A model generated the notes under the pieces. That model saw nothing but the letters and a program-made list of their open reading frames with translations, ran no database searches and had not been told where the DNA came from. Positions 60,308 to 64,000 of a DNA stretch of 64,000 nt are shown here, in pieces (position 1 is the stretch's first letter; each line of letters begins with the position of its first letter). Location of the stretch: positions 62,001-126,000 of the forward strand of contig NZ_WUUL01000007.1 of NCBI RefSeq assembly GCF_009831235.1, read 5' to 3'. The DNA comes from Shimazuella alba. GTDB taxonomy: Bacteria; Bacillota; Bacilli; Thermoactinomycetales; Thermoactinomycetaceae. Position numbers and translations under genes: made by a program.

Positions 60308-61407
60308 TGAATTTAGAGAAGAGATTGACATTACACTATATTATAGTTGTCGTTGTGGTCATGTTGTTCTCATATGGTATATCTTCTTTCATTATTATAC
60401 TGATGTCCGGGTTCGATTTTAATCTCTATGGGATAAAAATTTCATGGTCAAGCTTTTCGGACACTACGATTTTATCAATATTTTTTCTTACTTTTCCTGC
60501 TTTTTTCTTGGGGATTTCCTTTCTATACGGACGTAAGATGAGTTCTCCTGTCTTTTATTACCTGAATTGGATTGATCAATTATCCCAAGGAAATTACAAT
60601 GTTCCTGAAACCTCGAAAGCAAGAAACATCCAAATTCCAGGTCTATTTGATGAATTAAGCACAAAAATAGAAAAACTAACCAATAGATTGAAAGAGAACG
60701 AGCTCGAACGAAAAAAACTGGAGAAGACGCGCAGAGACTGGACTTCTGGGGTTACACATGACTTAAAGACCCCCCTGTCTTATATCCAAGGATACTCAAC
60801 AATGCTATTGTCTGATGAACATCAATGGACGTTTGAAGAGAAGAAAAAGTTTATAACCATCATACAAGAAAAAGCGAATCATATGAATCACTTAATAGAC
60901 GACTTAAATGATGCTTTTCGTTTTGAGAGCAATACCATACAACGCAGGATAAAGCAACTGGATGTTGTTTCACTCGTAAAAAAAATCGTGAAAGATGTAA
61001 GTAAACAACCTGCTGCTCGATCTAAACAATTTCGATTCGTATCGGACGAAGAAACAATCTTTTACAGACTTGATGAGAAATTGATTAAAAGATCTCTAGT
61101 TAACTTACTCATGAACGCAATTCTTCACAACCCACCTAATACGAACATTACCGTCACTGTCCAAATGAATACGATGTTGAGCATAACGATATCAGATAAT
61201 GGTAACGGGATGAACGATGAAGAAAAAAATAACATATTCCAGCGTTATTATCGTGGAATTTCTACTTCAGCACCAATTGGCGGAACAGGTCTAGGCATGG
61301 CAATAGCAAAGCAATTTATCACAGCTCATCAAGGTACCATTCATGTTCAAAGTTCACTTGGAAAAGGGACCACTATTGTGATCCATCTTCCGAAACAAGA
61401 TGACTAA
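60307..61407 (+). CDS. Sensor histidine kinase
   Basis: 366 residues. Two N-terminal membrane helices (about 10-35 and 50-75) with a short loop, so no large external sensor; phospho-acceptor His in HDLKTPLSYIQGY (about 152), N-box LVNLLMNAILHNP, G1 DNGNGM, F-box and G2 GGTGLGMAIAK. Partner of the response regulator. Unlike many TCS pairs it is flanked by two copies of the same CNNM 3' end. Confidence 0.93.
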   Translation: MNLEKRLTLHYIIVVVVVMLFSYGISSFIIILMSGFDFNLYGIKISWSSFSDTTILSIFFLTFPAFFLGISFLYGRKMSSPVFYYLNWIDQLSQGNYNVPETSKARNIQIPGLFDELSTKIEKLTNRLKENELERKKLEKTRRDWTSGVTHDLKTPLSYIQGYSTMLLSDEHQWTFEEKKKFITIIQEKANHMNHLIDDLNDAFRFESNTIQRRIKQLDVVSLVKKIVKDVSKQPAARSKQFRFVSDEETIFYRLDEKLIKRSLVNLLMNAILHNPPNTNITVTVQMNTMLSITISDNGNGMNDEEKNNIFQRYYRGISTSAPIGGTGLGMAIAKQFITAHQGTIHVQSSLGKGTTIVIHLPKQDD

Positions 61408-61429
61408 CAATCCTGTTATCGTACAAAAG

Positions 61430-62176
61430 TTATGCATTTTGACCAACAAAAAAGAACACCGTACCAAGTACAAATAATAGTATAATCCATTTCAATATCG
61501 TCTTTAAATTTGGCATTGAACCATCTCGTATTATTTTAAAGCCAAGTGGGACAAAAGCAACACAAAGACCTAATACAGCGACTAAAGTGTCCCAACTTGT
61601 TCCTTTAAGAACACCTAAGCTATGTATCCCCATTATACCTAATGCAATAGAGTAAGGTAGACTGAGTGTCCCAGAGAGATAAGCACCGATCGCAAGGACA
61701 AACCATCCCACCATACCAGAAAAAAGAATGGTAGCAACAACGTAAAATCCCTGATAGTTATAAGGATAAGACGCACGTATAACCTCAGTGGCTAGCTCTA
61801 ATCCTTGAAAGTGAACAAGCCAGTAAGCAAGATTATCAACACCAGCGTGGTACATACGGCATAGTAGTCCAAAGATTCCTAGTATACCACCCCACAAAGC
61901 CCAACTTGGTTTTTTTATTCCAATCAATCTTACAAGAGCGAGAATACTTGGCACCAAAAGTATAACACCAGCGGTAAACAAACCGTAGGATATGGCCATA
62001 AGGGTTGGTTGTTCTTTAAAAGCTACAAGTTGACTAGGATAGTAGAAGTAGTATTCGATTCTGAGTAATTCACCAATTAATATAAGAAGTGGTCCAAATA
62101 TCAGTGAAAATCCTCCCATCCACCGACCTGGAAACCAAAACTTGTCATTACTCTGTTCTTTTATATGTTCATTCAT
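61430..62176 (-). CDS. Unknown polytopic membrane protein
   Basis: 248 residues with about seven membrane helices (GGFSLIFGPLLILIGELL, ISYGLFTAGVILLVPSILAL, ALWGGILGIFGLLC, LFSGMVGWFVLAIGAYL, DTLVAVLGLCVAFVPLG, WIILLFVLGTVFFF). No family firmly recognised; it has the look of DUF4386-like proteins. AAAGGAGAATATGT before ATG. Convergent with the kinase gene. A two-component target is possible but not shown. Confidence 0.68.
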   Translation of the reverse strand: MNEHIKEQSNDKFWFPGRWMGGFSLIFGPLLILIGELLRIEYYFYYPSQLVAFKEQPTLMAISYGLFTAGVILLVPSILALVRLIGIKKPSWALWGGILGIFGLLCRMYHAGVDNLAYWLVHFQGLELATEVIRASYPYNYQGFYVVATILFSGMVGWFVLAIGAYLSGTLSLPYSIALGIMGIHSLGVLKGTSWDTLVAVLGLCVAFVPLGFKIIRDGSMPNLKTILKWIILLFVLGTVFFFVGQNA

Positions 62177-62314
62177 ACATATTCTCCTTTTTTATATTTT
62201 TTTACACCTCCATTCCTATAATGGTCTTCCAAGATGAATAAACGAAAAACAGCTACTGAACAGAACCATAATTTTACCTGAATAGAACCTAAACTTTTGT
62301 GAGACAAGAGTTGA

Positions 62315-62386
62315 ACATTTATAAAGTACAATGGTTTAACATTCAATGAGGATGAAGACCTTCTTAAACATGAAACAAATGAATGA
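62315..62386 (+). pseudogene. 3' remnant of a second CNNM/CorC-type gene
   Basis: In frame it reads KYNGLTF, then NEDEDLLKHETNE and a stop, aligned with EYDGLTF and PEEDPLTNETNK at the end of the intact CNNM gene at 57978-59342, with about 20 codons deleted in between. It is followed by a terminator of nearly the same sequence (62406). An in-frame stop upstream ends the similarity, so only the tail survives. Confidence 0.6.
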
Positions 62387-62405
62387 AAGATGAATCATCA
62401 ATGAA

Positions 62406-62437
62406 AAGCCGTTTGAAAGAATCAAACGACTTTTTTA
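62406..62437 (+). terminator. Orphan terminator matching that of the CNNM gene
   Basis: AAGCCGTTTGA / TCAAACGACTT and T6. No intact plus-strand gene precedes it; it belongs to the CNNM remnant. Confidence 0.7.
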
Positions 62438-62862
62438 TTACGACTTTAGCCACCAATTGTTCACAACATGGGTGGTCATGATTTCTATTGCGAAATGCTA
62501 ACAATGAGTAAAACGAATTTCACCATCTATTTCCTCCATCACTTTCCTCGGGGCATTACTATCCCTTGATTATTTATTCATTGTTATTATTGAACAATTG
62601 AAAAATAATACATTCCATCTTCGATGCTTGAGTTGGTTTTTTCATTAAATATTTATCGAGATAATAGTTTTTGGGCCTAGTGCAGCAAGGGAAGAAAATC
62701 GAAGTCATAAAATGTGCTAGAAATTTTATGACTATGGGTTAAGAGTATTATCTATTTTAGTTATTTGTATAAACATATTAAATCTAGACATACCACTATA
62801 TTTTCTATATCGTTATAGTAATTACAATATTTGTGAAATATTTGATATGGAGGAGATTAGAA
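62438..62862. other. Gene-free AT-rich stretch
   Basis: 425 bases between the CNNM remnant and the 105-residue gene. I see no frame with a ribosome binding site, and no clear hairpin. It should include the next gene's promoter; TATAGTAATTACAAT near 62815-62828 is a weak candidate. Confidence 0.45.
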
Positions 62863-63180
62863 ATGAATACATGGATCATTATCCTTCCATTTGTTTTTTG
62901 CGTAATCATCATGGTTGCTATCATTTTGTCTATTGGAAGAAGACACAATGTACATCATTTAGAGCAAAGGTTAAACCATATGGAGCATTTGCTGCGTCTG
63001 ATTGCAGAGAAAATGGAAATAGAATTGGACAAAATCTCTCCTAAAGATAGAGAGATCGTAAAATTGGCTGAACAAGGGAAAAAAATAGCAGCTATTAAAC
63101 GAGCAAGATATATATATGGATTTGGATTAAAAGAAGCAAAAGAATATGTGGAGAAATTAGAAAGAATGGTACACCGTTAA
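62863..63180 (+). CDS. Membrane-anchored protein with ribosomal L7/L12 C-terminal-like domain
   Basis: 105 residues: an N-terminal membrane helix (WIIILPFVFCVIIMVAIIL), a coiled-coil linker (HHLEQRLNHMEHLLRLIAEKM) and a C-terminal unit KKIAAIKRARYIYGFGLKEAKEYVEKL, which matches the L7/L12 C-terminal helix pattern (K-I-x-x-I-K-x-x-R...G-L-G-L-K-E-A-K). The real L7/L12 uses this face to bind translation GTPases; here it would lie at the membrane. TGGAGGAG before ATG. Function unknown. Confidence 0.72.
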   Translation: MNTWIIILPFVFCVIIMVAIILSIGRRHNVHHLEQRLNHMEHLLRLIAEKMEIELDKISPKDREIVKLAEQGKKIAAIKRARYIYGFGLKEAKEYVEKLERMVHR

Positions 63181-63308
63181 AAAGCGGCTTCCATCAGTCC
63201 AAACAACAGACGGATGGCAGGTTGAACAAAGTAGCGGTTGTATGAACTCTACCAAAACTATATGGACTGAATTTAAATCAACGAGGAAGCTCACCTGAAG
63301 ATATTCTT

Positions 63309-63572
63309 CTAGTGTTTGCCTCCCTTGCTTTCCTTCGTGATGACAACGTCCTTCCAATTCGGACAGTTGAAATTTACTATGGAAGCCTCAACGACCAGAT
63401 CCACGATCTTATTGGCCCCAGGAGTTCCCAGATCCATTACCTCTCCGTTCTGGAGGTTGAGAAGGATCTGATCGCTGTCAAACGCCACTCCCTCGAACAG
63501 GACAGTAGTATCCTGATCATTGATCGTTGCACGTACCTTAGCAGTAGACACGTCTACGCCTTTGTTCAACAT
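63309..63572 (-). CDS. GC-rich small orphan gene
   Basis: 87 residues, beta-rich, beginning MLNKGVDVSTAKVRATINDQ and with VVEASIVNFNCPNWKDVVIT. Codons are strongly C/G-ending (GAC, CTC, ATC), unlike most of the window, so it is probably acquired. No clear Shine-Dalgarno sequence. TATAAA about 25 bases upstream may be a -10. No family recognised. Confidence 0.5.
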   Translation of the reverse strand: MLNKGVDVSTAKVRATINDQDTTVLFEGVAFDSDQILLNLQNGEVMDLGTPGANKIVDLVVEASIVNFNCPNWKDVVITKESKGGKH

Positions 63573-63946
63573 AGTTTCATTTCGTGACCATTTTATATCT
63601 ATGAAAAAATTTCTATAAATGTATTAACCGACCAATTCGATCATCTAAAAGATCAGTTATCATAGTAATCGAAGGAGCTTAACGAAACCCCATATAATGG
63701 TTTCAGATCATACAAAAAAAGAGGGTTAACCCCATAGCCATCAAGCTAAGAGAAATTGAATAAAGTTATACTCAAATAAGGAGTATGGCATTCGAGGAAT
63801 AAGAGGGTACACACCATCGGACGAGAGCAGCTATCGTCTCACTACTCCTGTTAAAAGTGACATAAGAACACTTTTAAAATTATCAAAAAAAAGGTATAGT
63901 AATGTATAAGAAAAGCCGAAATCTCTTCCCAAGAAAGGGAAACCTG
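63573..63946. other. Gene-free stretch with a foldable segment
   Basis: 374 bases before the partial gene at the right edge. 63779-63849 can close with AGGAGTA/TACTCCT and contains GACGA/TCGTC; AAAAGTG/CACTTTT lies at 63854-63878. Whether it is a regulatory leader is unknown. TATAGT near 63896 is a possible -10 for the next gene. Confidence 0.35.
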
Positions 63947-64000
63947 ATGGCAATGAGCAGCGAGCCCACCTCTCCGGATCGCTTCTCCGTCGACGCAACC
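63947..64000 (+). CDS. 5' end of a GC-rich gene, cut by the window edge
   Basis: Only 18 codons are visible (MAMSSEPTSPDRFSVDAT). The ATG at 63947 follows AAGAAAGGGAAACCTG, similar to the AGAGAAAGG sites in the cassette array. Codons are GC-rich (AGC, GAG, CCC, ACC, CTC, GTC, GAC). The N-terminus is polar and disorder-prone like that of the gene at 42182. Function unknown; coding status rests on the codon bias and ribosome binding site. Confidence 0.4.
   Translation, partial: MAMSSEPTSPDRFSVDAT

Noticed and set aside
63690-63850. Insertion-sequence end or transposase remnant
   Set aside because: No open transposase frame, no target duplication and no terminal inverted repeats could be recognised.

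Overview
The window looks like chromosome of a low-GC, endospore-forming Firmicute of the Bacillales type, possibly Thermoactinomycetaceae (the family placement is inference). The evidence is the gene order yrrD-recD2-cysteine desulfurase-cymR-rarA-6S RNA-aspS-hisS-(T-box)-tkt-dtd-relA, which largely matches the Bacillus subtilis order, together with two classes of small acid-soluble spore protein, an RsfA-like sporulation regulator, TTG/GTG starts with strong AGGAGG ribosome binding sites, and AT-rich codon use. I found no rRNA, canonical tRNA, CRISPR array, insertion sequence or integrase.

Layout. 1-10.5 kb: a partial DUF1963-like gene, then the minus-strand recD2 block, the sulfur genes (cysteine desulfurase and CymR), RarA with an FMN reductase, and two Cys-rich paralogous orphans flanking a nucleotidase. 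10.6-14.4 kb: 6S RNA, aspS and hisS under a T-box leader with a consensus promoter. 15.0-18.8 kb: an unusual array of eight short plus-strand genes, each with its own terminator and apparently its own promoter, forming two divergent paralog families I do not recognise. 18.8-29 kb: tkt, dtd, relA, a truncated hemoglobin, the SbcCD-like yhaN/yhaO pair and greA. 29.7-41.9 kb: a large DUF2339 membrane protein, an MFS transporter, a catalytically degenerate rhomboid, psd, gamma and alpha/beta SASPs, a subtilisin-like protease, several small genes and an RsfA-like factor.

42-52.8 kb is the most distinctive part. It holds a GC-rich heptad-repeat, tail-anchored coiled-coil protein with an adjacent cloverleaf-like structured intergenic element, RtcB, a membrane-anchored putative sugar-binding protein, and then a compact type IV secretion-like operon: pilin-like VirB2, VirB6, VirB3, VirB4 ATPase, a wall-hydrolase-like protein whose catalytic residues are mostly lost, and a VirD4 coupling ATPase. 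No relaxase, integrase or oriT is visible. After it come a PadR/HAAS/serine-hydrolase operon with a clear operator, minE-minD, a YlbF-like protein, a CNNM/CorC-type membrane protein, a two-component system, and a short remnant of a second CNNM gene copy with the same kind of terminator.

Several small orphan genes (at 16.3, 16.8, 18.5, 42.2, 63.3 and 63.9 kb) use C/G-ending codons unlike the housekeeping genes beside them. The best candidates for undescribed biology are the 15.0-18.8 kb cassette array, the relaxase-less T4SS-like operon with its inactive-looking hydrolase, and the structured element at about 42.05 kb. Their functions are not known from the sequence.
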